Of a stretch of DNA of 6,343 nt, positions 1-6,225 are shown piece by piece; position 1 is the first letter of the stretch, and the number at the start of each line of letters is the position of its first letter. Source of the stretch: an uncultured Alphaproteobacteria bacterium (GTDB taxonomy: Bacteria > Pseudomonadota > Alphaproteobacteria > GCA-2731375); contig CAJWZI010000102.1 of the NCBI GenBank assembly GCA_913049615.1, positions 1 through 6,343 of the forward strand. The letters run 5' to 3'. The notes below the pieces were generated by a model. The model searched no databases. It was not told where the DNA came from and saw nothing but the letters and a program-made list of their open reading frames with translations. A program made the position numbers and the translations under genes.

Positions 1-752
1 AACGAGCGCCGAAAGACGCAAAGATAGGGACGTCGGTAAGCGCTGTGGCCGCGGCAGCGGAGGTCGTAATCCTCAGCCTGCCCAATGGCGACGTATCCGC
101 CGCAGTGGCGGAGGAAATTATCGAGACCAATCGGCGCACTGTCACCACAATCGTCGATACCTCCACTATCGGCGTTGCGGCCGCCAAGAAAGTTCACGGA
201 AGATTGGCGAATTCTGAACTGGCTTACATGGATGCACCCGTATCGGGCGGTATTGCAGGCGCGGCAGCGGCCACCATTGCATTAATGTTCGCTGGCCCCA
301 GGGAAGATTTTGAAGCTCTTAGCTATGTTCTAAACGCCATGTCAAAAAATTTGTTTCATGTGGGAACAGAACCGGGACAGGCCCAGGCGATGAAACTATT
401 GAACAATTATCTGTCTGGCTTGGCGCTGACTGCCACGTCCGAGGCAATTTCTTTTGGTCTGACCCAGGGGCTAGAGATGTCCACTATGCTGGATGTATTG
501 AATGCTTCCTCCGGACAGAACACGGCAACCTCGGATAAATTTCCCAAACGTGTGATGTCGGAAACCTTTGACGCGGAATTTCTCAACACCCTGTATCTGA
601 AAGACATCTCTCTGTATGTGGATAACGTTGCTGGTGCAGGTACTTCGGACACGATCGCCACGGCCTTGCTCCCTATCTGGCAACGCTTTGCAGGCACTGA
701 ACCGGGCGCCGATTTTACCAGGATTTTTCCTTTTATCAGGGATAAGCGTTAG
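1..752 (+). CDS. NAD(P)-dependent beta-hydroxyacid dehydrogenase (3-hydroxyisobutyrate dehydrogenase family), 5' truncated by window edge
   Basis: The frame is open from base 3, with 14 sense codons before the first possible start (GTG at 45). The encoded stretch before that GTG, ending in AKIGTSVSA, fits the family, so the gene begins outside the window. About 249 residues are visible; the family is usually near 290-300, so roughly 45-50 residues, including the GxGxxG nucleotide-binding motif, are missing. Seen, numbering from the GTG: VVILSLPNG (7-15), DTSTI (38-42), the substrate-binding DAPVSGG (63-69), and a GxxxK..NN core with the expected catalytic lysine K117 and N120-N121. The C-terminal half is the all-helical dimerisation/NAD_binding_11 domain. 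Members oxidise 3-hydroxyisobutyrate or reduce tartronate semialdehyde and related beta-hydroxyacids in the cytoplasm; which substrate applies is not readable here. It shares an operon with the SDR gene 11 bp downstream. Confidence 0.9.
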   Translation, partial: RAPKDAKIGTSVSAVAAAAEVVILSLPNGDVSAAVAEEIIETNRRTVTTIVDTSTIGVAAAKKVHGRLANSELAYMDAPVSGGIAGAAAATIALMFAGPREDFEALSYVLNAMSKNLFHVGTEPGQAQAMKLLNNYLSGLALTATSEAISFGLTQGLEMSTMLDVLNASSGQNTATSDKFPKRVMSETFDAEFLNTLYLKDISLYVDNVAGAGTSDTIATALLPIWQRFAGTEPGADFTRIFPFIRDKR

Positions 753-755
753 GAG
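751..755 (+). promoter_or_regulatory. Shine-Dalgarno of the SDR gene, overlapping the upstream stop codon
   Basis: AGGAG begins on the second base of the TAG stop (750-752) of the upstream dehydrogenase and lies 7 bases before the ATG at 763. This supports ATG 763 over the in-frame upstream ATG at 616, which would overlap the first gene deeply and has no comparable site. The overlap suggests translational coupling of the two dehydrogenases. Confidence 0.8.
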
Positions 756-762
756 CGAGAAA

Positions 763-1515
763 ATGAACAAAATTGATCTGGATGGGCGTGCCGCGATTGT
801 GACAGGTGGCGCCGACGGCATCGGCCGGGCCATCAGCGAAAGGTTTCTTGCTTCAGGTGCGCGGGTTACCATGTGGGATATCAGCCAGAAAAATTTAGAT
901 ACCATGCAAGGGGCCCAAAACGCAGGCGATAGATTGCTGGGCGCCTGCCTCGATGTAACTGACCCGGAACAGGTGGCTGCCGGGCGTGACAATGCCGTGG
1001 CCGCTATGGGCAGGATTGACATTCTTGTCTGTAACGCCGGAATCGCTGGACCAGCGAAAAAAAGCTGGGAATACAGCTATGAAGAATGGCGGTCGGTGGT
1101 GAACCTGGATCTGGACGCGGTGTTTGTCTGCTGCCAGAGCGTAATTTCCCACATGATGGACCAGGGATACGGCCGCATCGTCAACATTGCTTCCATCGCG
1201 GGTAAGGAAGGCAACCCCAACGCCTGTGCCTATTCCGCTGCCAAGGCCGGCGTCATTGGCCTGACCAAATCTCTCGCAAAAGAAACAGCAGAGGCGGGTG
1301 TTTTGATCAACTGCGTCACGCCGGCGGCGATCCGTACCTCTATCTTCGACCAAATTACCCAGGAACATGTGGACTATATGCTCTCGCGTATTCCCATGGG
1401 CCGTCTTGGCCAAACCAAGGAAGCGGCCGCGCTGGTGGCCTGGTTGGCTTCAGAGGATTGCAGCTTTTCCACTGGAGGAGTATTCGACCTCTCAGGCGGG
1501 CGGGCAACCTACTAA
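763..1515 (+). CDS. Short-chain dehydrogenase/reductase (SDR), classical type, probably NAD-preferring
   Basis: A 250-residue protein, the normal length for a classical SDR (FabG-like). Seen: cofactor motif TGGADGIG (14-21), DV at 64-65 for adenine contact, CNAG (90-93), and the full catalytic tetrad N114, S144, Y157, K161 (YSAAK at 157-161). An aspartate (D39) ends the second beta strand; in this family that usually favours NAD over NADP. The C-terminal GGVFDLSGG matches the usual SDR ending. It should oxidise a secondary alcohol or reduce a ketone in the cytoplasm; sugar dehydrogenases, 3-hydroxyacid dehydrogenases and 3-oxoacyl-ACP reductases share this fold, so the substrate is open. A FabG role in fatty-acid synthesis is less likely given the partner dehydrogenase and the facing importer. 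The start is set by the AGGAG at 751-755. Confidence 0.93.
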   Translation: MNKIDLDGRAAIVTGGADGIGRAISERFLASGARVTMWDISQKNLDTMQGAQNAGDRLLGACLDVTDPEQVAAGRDNAVAAMGRIDILVCNAGIAGPAKKSWEYSYEEWRSVVNLDLDAVFVCCQSVISHMMDQGYGRIVNIASIAGKEGNPNACAYSAAKAGVIGLTKSLAKETAEAGVLINCVTPAAIRTSIFDQITQEHVDYMLSRIPMGRLGQTKEAAALVAWLASEDCSFSTGGVFDLSGGRATY

Positions 1516-1536
1516 TTTGCACGCCGTGGCGGGATG

Positions 1537-1628
1537 TGCAGTAGTTCTACTGTAGGAGGGACTTACACGGTCGAGACTGGCGCTAGCGCAGTCGCGCCGA
1601 AAATCCGGCGCCTACGCAGTCGTAGTAG
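1537..1628. repeat. Cluster of hairpins in the convergent intergenic spacer, REP/BIME-like
   Basis: Four small inverted repeats lie in 92 bases. (a) 1539-1552: CAGTAG / CTACTG around TT. (b) 1575-1593: GACT / AGTC around the 10-bp palindrome GCGCTAGCGC, with one bulged G. (c) 1594-1611: GCGCCG / CGGCGC around AAAATC. (d) 1612-1625: CTACG / CGTAG around CAGT. Units b, c and d abut exactly. An outer pairing is also possible: CTACT and GTAGG (1547-1556) against CCTAC (1611-1615) and AGTAG (1624-1628). GTAGGAG at one end and an inverted GTAGG at the other resemble the ends of REP pairs, but this is a resemblance only, as no second copy is in the window. There is no T-run, so it is not a standard intrinsic terminator, although it sits between two converging operons. 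Confidence 0.6.
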
Positions 1629-1678
1629 CATTATCGGGGGCGGGAATTTTCTATGTTGTCTGGTATACCTACGGCAGT

Positions 1679-2536
1679 TTAGCTGGACGTTATGCCTCGC
1701 AGGCGTTCACCGCGCCGGCGTAACATTTCTACGGAAATCAGCAGGGCAACCGAAACCAGCGTAAGGATCGTAGCAACTGCAAGGATCGTCGGGCTGATGT
1801 GCTCACGGATGCCGGAGAACATCTGCCAGGGGATCGTGCGCTGCCTGAAGCTGCCTACGAACAGCACCACCACCACTTCGTCGAATGACGTGATAAAGGC
1901 AAACAGAGCGCCCGAAATCACGCCAGGTAGGATCAGTGGCACAATCACCTTGAAAAAAATGGTTGGCGGTGTGGCGCCAAGACTGGCGGCGGCACGGATT
2001 AAACTGTTGTCAAAGCCAACCAGGGTTGCGGTGACGGTTATGACTACGAACGGCGTGCCCAATGCCGCGTGGGCTAGAATGACGCCGAGATGAGTGCCCT
2101 GTAGGCCGATGCGAGAATAGAAGAAAAACATCCCGGCAGCTGAAATAATCAGAGGCACGATCATCGGAGAAATCAAGATGCTCATCAGCAGTGTCTTCGC
2201 CGGCACATTCGGCCGCGACAGGCCAAGCGCGGCCAGAGTGCCCAGGGTCGTCGACAAAAGGGTCGCGCAGAAGGCAATGATTATGCTGTTCTGCACCGCG
2301 CCCCGCCAGTTCAAGCTGGTGAAAAAATCCTCGTACCATTTTAGCGAGTAGCCGGCCGGATCAAGGGCTAGCATCTCCTTGGTGAAGGTGAAGAACGGGA
2401 CCGCGTTGAACGATAGGGGCACTACCACAACAAGTGGGAAGACCAAGAAGAAGAAGATCAGGCCGCAGATGATGCGGAAAGCGTAATGCCAGATCCGCTC
2501 GGTTGTAGATAGGTATGGGGGCAGCGGCGCAGCCAT
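1679..2536 (-). CDS. ABC transporter permease II, PotC/YdcV-like (polyamine/opine-type importer)
   Basis: A 285-residue inner-membrane protein of the binding-protein-dependent permease family (BPD_transp_1). About six hydrophobic segments are visible, the first at residues 22-44 after a short cytoplasmic N-terminus. The EAA-type loop that docks on the ATPase is at 181-200 (RAAASLGATP, then a conserved P200), with R in place of the usual E. SFDEVVVVLFV at 217-227 is typical of PotC/YdcV-like subunits. It should form the translocation pore with permease I. The ATG lies one base after the TGA of permease I (TGAGATG), and no good Shine-Dalgarno is seen, so translation is probably coupled. It is the last gene of the minus-strand operon; the hairpin cluster follows about 50 bases after its stop. 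Confidence 0.92.
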   Translation of the reverse strand: MAAPLPPYLSTTERIWHYAFRIICGLIFFFLVFPLVVVVPLSFNAVPFFTFTKEMLALDPAGYSLKWYEDFFTSLNWRGAVQNSIIIAFCATLLSTTLGTLAALGLSRPNVPAKTLLMSILISPMIVPLIISAAGMFFFYSRIGLQGTHLGVILAHAALGTPFVVITVTATLVGFDNSLIRAAASLGATPPTIFFKVIVPLILPGVISGALFAFITSFDEVVVVLFVGSFRQRTIPWQMFSGIREHISPTILAVATILTLVSVALLISVEMLRRRGERLRGITSS

Positions 2537-2537
2537 C

Positions 2538-3806
2538 TCAGCCGAGCTTCATGTTATCGATGCCGACGATCTTATCGTAGATCAAAAATAAAGCGATCAC
2601 GACAGCAAGCAGAATTATGCCCAGTGACGCTGCAAGACCCCAGTTCAGGGATGACGAAATGTGGTGGGCGATGCGGTTGGAAATGAAGGTGCCCGTCGTT
2701 CCCCCAACCAGTTCCGGCGTTATGTAATAGCCGATCGCCAGAATAAAGACCAGGATTGCCCCAGCGCCAATACCTGGCACCGTATTGGGAAAATAAACCT
2801 TCCAGAACGCGACCCAGGGGTGAGCGCCCAGTGACACTGCCGCCCGGACGTAGCTGCCAGGAATTGTTTTCATGACGCTGAATAATGGCAGTACCATGAA
2901 AGGTAACAGTATGTGCGTCATTGCGACGATGGTGCCGAATTCGTTGTGGATCATTTGTGGCCGGTTTTCGGTGCCAACCAGGCCGACCACGACCAGAAAC
3001 TCGTTGATGACCCCCTGTTGTTGAAGCAGCGCGATCCAGGCCGTCGTACGCACCAATAGCGACGTCCAGAATGGCAACAATACAAATATAAGCAACACGT
3101 TGGATGCCTTAGTCGGCAGGATTGCCATGAGATAGGCGACCGGAAAGCCGAACAGCAGCGTCAGCAAGGTAATGATGAGGCTAAGTCGCAAGGTTCTGAC
3201 GAACAACGGTAGATAGATGCGCCTACTTTCACTAACTTGCGCAACTCCGCCGTCGAATTGGCGTTTAGCGTCGACGGCGGCCAACAGGTATCCATCCGTA
3301 TAGGCGGGCGAGAACTGCTTAATCAGCTTCCAGGTCTCAATCGCACCCCATTCCTTCTTGGTCTTGATCAGGGCCTCTTTGTATGGAGGCGTCTTGATAC
3401 GCTTGGCCTTCCTACCGGACGATCGAAACAAACTCGACATCCCGGACAATTCGTAGTTTAGACGTTGACCGGCTCTAGTGATGGTGCGGTTCTTTCGGCC
3501 TTCCTTTAGATCCTTGACCATAGCCGCGTAGACCTCCTCCGAGGGCAGTTGGCCCAAGGCGGGATCCCAGTCCGCAAGAAGCTGGGTGCTATGCGGCAGA
3601 ACCTCGGCGACGATGTTGTTTTCTACCGAGCGGAAGAGCATGTCGCCGATCGGGATAAGAAAGGTGATGGAAATGAAGAGTAATAGTGGGGCGACCAACA
3701 ACAGCGCGCGAATTTTCTGCCGCCTTAAGGCGCGCGCCAAGCTTACGCGGAGTGGCGTGCCATCCGCGGTAAAGATGCCCTCTTCTTGTTGGACGGCACC
3801 CGCCAT
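2538..3806 (-). CDS. ABC transporter permease I, PotB-like, with long periplasmic insertion
   Basis: A 422-residue inner-membrane permease, against roughly 275-300 for PotB-type proteins. The first membrane segment is at about 34-55; a hydrophilic, lysine/arginine-rich stretch of about 145 residues (56-200) follows; then the usual core of about five segments starts at about 205. The EAA-type loop is at 321-340 (RAAVSLGAHP, ending P340), and NTVPG follows. The topology implies that the insertion is periplasmic, where it could touch the binding protein. The extra length accounts for the whole size excess; the core looks intact. It pairs with permease II, whose start is one base after this stop. 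The chosen ATG has only a poor Shine-Dalgarno, but the N-terminal residues (TADGTPLRVSLARALRRQ) look like a conserved start of this subgroup. A strong hairpin lies just upstream (3833-3865). Confidence 0.92.
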   Translation of the reverse strand: MAGAVQQEEGIFTADGTPLRVSLARALRRQKIRALLLVAPLLLFISITFLIPIGDMLFRSVENNIVAEVLPHSTQLLADWDPALGQLPSEEVYAAMVKDLKEGRKNRTITRAGQRLNYELSGMSSLFRSSGRKAKRIKTPPYKEALIKTKKEWGAIETWKLIKQFSPAYTDGYLLAAVDAKRQFDGGVAQVSESRRIYLPLFVRTLRLSLIITLLTLLFGFPVAYLMAILPTKASNVLLIFVLLPFWTSLLVRTTAWIALLQQQGVINEFLVVVGLVGTENRPQMIHNEFGTIVAMTHILLPFMVLPLFSVMKTIPGSYVRAAVSLGAHPWVAFWKVYFPNTVPGIGAGAILVFILAIGYYITPELVGGTTGTFISNRIAHHISSSLNWGLAASLGIILLAVVIALFLIYDKIVGIDNMKLG

Positions 3807-3832
3807 CGTAACTAAGGACTGCAGTTCACAAT

Positions 3833-3865
3833 GTATCCGGGGTGGCTTCTGACCACCCCGGATAC
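3833..3865 (-). promoter_or_regulatory. Perfect 13-bp intercistronic hairpin between binding protein and permease I
   Basis: Arms GTATCCGGGGTGG (3833-3845) and CCACCCCGGATAC (3853-3865) are exact reverse complements around a 7-base loop. On the transcribed strand it starts 10 bases after the binding-protein stop and ends 26 bases before the permease I ATG. No T-run follows, so it is not a canonical terminator. Such structures after binding-protein genes (as at malE-malF) are known to protect the upstream mRNA or reduce read-through; that role is inferred here. Confidence 0.85.
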
Positions 3866-3875
3866 TGTACTAGCC

Positions 3876-4973
3876 TTATTTGGCGAGCCAAGCCTGGAAC
3901 CGTTGCGTGAAATCGTCCTGGTGATCGGCCCAGAACTCATAGTTGTACAACAGCGTAGTCTTGGCATTGTTGGGATCAGTTGGCATGTGCGGCTTCATGT
4001 CGATCCCGAGCGTGGCGTGTTTAGAAACCAGCGGTGCTGAGGACTTGCGGGCCGGGCCGTACGAGATGAACTTGGCCTGGTCGGCGAGCCGTTGGGTGTC
4101 AGTGGCAAAGCGAACAAACTTTTTCACTGCCGCTAGGTTCTTGGTGCCTTTTGGAATGATCCAGCCATCAAGGTCGAAGACCTGCCAGTCCCACAAAATC
4201 GCGACCGGCTGCTTTTCCTCCTCTATTAGCGAAAATAGACGGCCGTTATAGGTTGAGCCAATGACCACTTCGCCGTCCGCCAGGAGTTGCGGCGTCTGGG
4301 CGCCTTTGGTCCACCAGATCACCTGGTCCTTAATGGTGGCGAGTTTCTTCAGGGCCCGTTCCACGCCGCCTTTGGCGCCAAGCACGTCGTAGATCTTGTC
4401 AGGAGCAACGCCGTCACATAGCAAGGCCCATTCGAAGTTGTTGACCGGCTTTTTCTCAAGCGAGCGCTTGCCCGGGATTTTTCCAAGATCGAAAACATCG
4501 CAAACGCTCGTCGGCATGACCTTTACCAAGTCTTTTCGATAGCCGAATGTGGTTGAGTACACGATCTGTGGAATGAAGCATTCTGACACCAAAAGGTCGC
4601 CAAAATCCTTGGAGGCGGGGGTGCCGTCTGGCGCTGGAGCTAGATCCTTGTCAGGGTTGATCGGTACAGCCAAGCCTTCATCGCAGAGCCGCATGGCGTC
4701 CGAGGCGACCGCGTCGACTAGATCCCAGGTCACATTCTTGACCTCATTCATCGCTCTTAATTTGGCGACCGCTTCCGGCGCCGAATCATCGTTGATGATC
4801 TTGATGCCCGGGTTCTTCTTCATATACGGTTCGTGGTAGGCTTTCTGCTGGCTCGCGGTATAGGCCCCGCCCCAAGAGACTACGACTAGTTCTGTCTGCG
4901 CCATCGCCGGTCCGGCGGCTACGACAGACGCCGCAACCAAGGTCGCGGCGAAAAGTTTAAAGTTGCATTTCAT
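3876..4973 (-). CDS. Periplasmic substrate-binding protein, PotD-like (COG0687 / SBP_bac_8 type)
   Basis: A 365-residue secreted protein. Residues 1-25 form a Sec signal peptide: a basic start, a hydrophobic core, and an AMA|Q cleavage site between 25 and 26. No lipobox is present, so it should be free in the periplasm. The mature part opens with ELVVVSWGGAYTASQ, a usual start for this family, and closes with YGPARKSSAPLV (305-316), LPTxPxNAK-like MPTDPNNAK and YEFWADHQDDF (345-355), also usual. W34, Y38 and D269 lie where PotD contacts its polyamine, by alignment from memory. The aspartate would suit an amine ligand, but the tryptophan of PotD near that aspartate appears replaced (D267). Four cysteines (97, 132, 158, 186) remain after cleavage. 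The ligand is unassigned: polyamine, opine, amino-acid derivative and similar compounds are all possible. It is the second gene of the operon. Confidence 0.92.
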   Translation of the reverse strand: MKCNFKLFAATLVAASVVAAGPAMAQTELVVVSWGGAYTASQQKAYHEPYMKKNPGIKIINDDSAPEAVAKLRAMNEVKNVTWDLVDAVASDAMRLCDEGLAVPINPDKDLAPAPDGTPASKDFGDLLVSECFIPQIVYSTTFGYRKDLVKVMPTSVCDVFDLGKIPGKRSLEKKPVNNFEWALLCDGVAPDKIYDVLGAKGGVERALKKLATIKDQVIWWTKGAQTPQLLADGEVVIGSTYNGRLFSLIEEEKQPVAILWDWQVFDLDGWIIPKGTKNLAAVKKFVRFATDTQRLADQAKFISYGPARKSSAPLVSKHATLGIDMKPHMPTDPNNAKTTLLYNYEFWADHQDDFTQRFQAWLAK

Positions 4974-4979
4974 GGATAT

Positions 4980-4985
4980 CTCCCT
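4980..4985 (-). promoter_or_regulatory. Shine-Dalgarno of the binding-protein gene
   Basis: On the minus strand AGGGAG lies 6 bases before the ATG at 4973. It is the best ribosome site in this operon and is preceded by an A-rich unstructured stretch (seven A, 4995-5001). Both permease genes lack a comparable site, which fits higher synthesis of the binding protein. Confidence 0.75.
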
Positions 4986-5009
4986 GCTGGTTTGTTTTTT
5001 TAGGTTCGT

Positions 5010-5029
5010 AAAAATAGGACCGTAGGTCC
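5010..5029 (-). terminator. Weak terminator/attenuator-like hairpin between ATPase and binding-protein genes
   Basis: On the transcribed strand GGACC / GGTCC (5017-5029, loop of three) is followed by TA and five T (5010-5014). The stem is only 5 bp, so it would at most pause or partly terminate transcription. It starts 4 bases after the ATPase stop. There is no clear separate promoter for the binding protein in the remaining ~35 bases. Confidence 0.4.
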
Positions 5030-5033
5030 CGGT

Positions 5034-6137
5034 TCATGCCGTCTCCGGCATATCGAGAGCGCGGCAATCCTCGGTTCGCCAACCGAGTGGCACCTGTTGA
5101 CCAGGTTCCAGACCGGATTGGCGCATGGCATTCGGGACCTTAACGATGAAATCGTCCCGGCCGCATACTGACATCCGCGTGCGGATGTGATCGCCCAGAT
5201 AGATTAGTTCCTCTACTCGGCCTGATACCAAGGTATCGCATTCTCCCTGACACGGATTTAAAAACACCCTTTCGGGGCGTAGCGATAGCATCGTCGGGCT
5301 GCTAGTACCACTAATGTTGATGGGATTGGCTTTAACCTGTTCGCCGGTTTCGAGAACCACTGTGCAAGTGCCGTTGGCTTCTTCGATGACGGTGCCGGTC
5401 AATTTGTTGTTCTCGCCGATGAATTGGGCCACAAAGGAGTTCTCCGGGCGCTCGTAAAGATCTGATGGTGTGGCCAACTGCTGGATGATGCCGTCATCAA
5501 AAACGGCGATGCGGTTCGACATTGTGAGGGCTTCCGATTGGTCGTGGGTTACGTAGACCACGGTGATGCCGAGATTTTCGTGGATGTGTTTGATCTCGTA
5601 TTGCATCTGCTCGCGCAACTGCTTGTCGAGCGCACCCAATGGCTCGTCCATCAATACCAGCTTGGGGTCGAATACTAAGGCCCGTGCCACTGCGACGCGC
5701 TGCTGTTGTCCGCCAGAAAGTTGTGCTGGCCGTCGGCCGCCGAAGTCGGAGAGCTGTACCATGTCGAGTGCACTCTGCACTCGGTCCTCGACATCGGCCT
5801 GCACCAGCTTACGTACTTTAAGCGGGAAGGCTAAGTTTTCGGCTACAGTCATGTGTGGAAAAAGGGCATAGTTTTGAAATACCATGCCAATTTCGCGTTT
5901 GTGCGGTGGCACGTTGTTGATGGGCACGCCGTCGAGGTAGATCTGTCCGTGGGTCGCAGTCTCGAAGCCAGCCAGCATCATCAGGCAAGTGGTCTTGCCT
6001 GAACCTGACGGGCCCAGCATAGTGACAAATTCGCCCCGTGCGACTTCAAGATTGAGGTCCTTCACGACCAGCGTTTCGCCGTCGTAACTCTTCTGCACGG
6101 ACTCAAACTTGACTAACGTATCCAACACGTCAGACAT
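5034..6137 (-). CDS. ABC transporter ATP-binding protein, PotA-like (polyamine/opine-type importer)
   Basis: A 367-residue cytoplasmic ATPase that powers the importer. All motifs are intact: Walker A GPSGSGKTT (42-50), Q-loop Q88 in VFQNYALFPHMT, signature LSGGQQQR (140-147), Walker B VLMDEP (161-166) with E165, D-loop ALD (169-171) and switch histidine H198 (VTHDQ). Residues from about 240 form a TOBE-type regulatory domain, including LRPERVFL (286-293). Length and layout match PotA-like ATPases of COG3842. It is the first gene of the operon, followed by the binding protein and two permeases, so it belongs to this importer. The ATG at 6137 has a modest Shine-Dalgarno (GGCAGG, 6143-6148, spacing 5) and is followed by a typical N-terminus, with the first beta strand at VKFESVQKSY. 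The substrate class follows the family, not this subunit. Confidence 0.95.
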   Translation of the reverse strand: MSDVLDTLVKFESVQKSYDGETLVVKDLNLEVARGEFVTMLGPSGSGKTTCLMMLAGFETATHGQIYLDGVPINNVPPHKREIGMVFQNYALFPHMTVAENLAFPLKVRKLVQADVEDRVQSALDMVQLSDFGGRRPAQLSGGQQQRVAVARALVFDPKLVLMDEPLGALDKQLREQMQYEIKHIHENLGITVVYVTHDQSEALTMSNRIAVFDDGIIQQLATPSDLYERPENSFVAQFIGENNKLTGTVIEEANGTCTVVLETGEQVKANPINISGTSSPTMLSLRPERVFLNPCQGECDTLVSGRVEELIYLGDHIRTRMSVCGRDDFIVKVPNAMRQSGLEPGQQVPLGWRTEDCRALDMPETA

Positions 6138-6187
6138 GAAAACCTGCCACCACTGTTGCCGAGCCTAGCTTTACGCCGTGACCCTTT

Positions 6188-6225
6188 ATTATCTGTTAGA
6201 GAAAACAATAACATAGAAAAATCAA
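6188..6225 (-). promoter_or_regulatory. Possible promoter of the ABC importer operon
   Basis: This is an AT-rich stretch in a moderate-GC window. On the minus strand GATAAT (6188-6193) matches a sigma-70 -10 box at five of six positions and lies about 50 bases before the ATPase ATG. A TTGATT (6220-6225) lies upstream, but its spacing of 26 bases to the -10 is too long for a standard promoter, and no good -35 sits at 16-18 bases. The location is plausible; the exact boxes are uncertain. Confidence 0.35.

Noticed and set aside
616..762. N-terminal extension of the SDR from an upstream in-frame ATG
   Set aside because: It would overlap the first gene by over 130 bases and add residues unlike any SDR start; AGGAG at 751-755 supports ATG 763.
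471..1022. Long minus-strand open frame (183 codons) across the junction of the two dehydrogenase genes
   Set aside because: It is antisense to two well-supported genes, is rich in Ser/Arg/Pro without recognisable motifs, and has no ribosome site.
895..1413. Minus-strand open frame of 172 codons inside the SDR
   Set aside because: It is antisense to a protein with a complete SDR motif set and has no family motifs of its own.
1594..1611. Standard Rho-independent terminator
   Set aside because: The GCGCCG/CGGCGC stem is not followed by a T-run on either strand.
1537..1628. Integron attC site or CRISPR repeat unit as explanation of the hairpin cluster
   Set aside because: There are no attC core sites in the expected order, and no repeated units with unique spacers.
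1534..1764. 76-codon plus-strand open frame over the hairpin cluster
   Set aside because: It has no ribosome site, runs into the end of the permease gene on the other strand, and has a composition set by inverted repeats.
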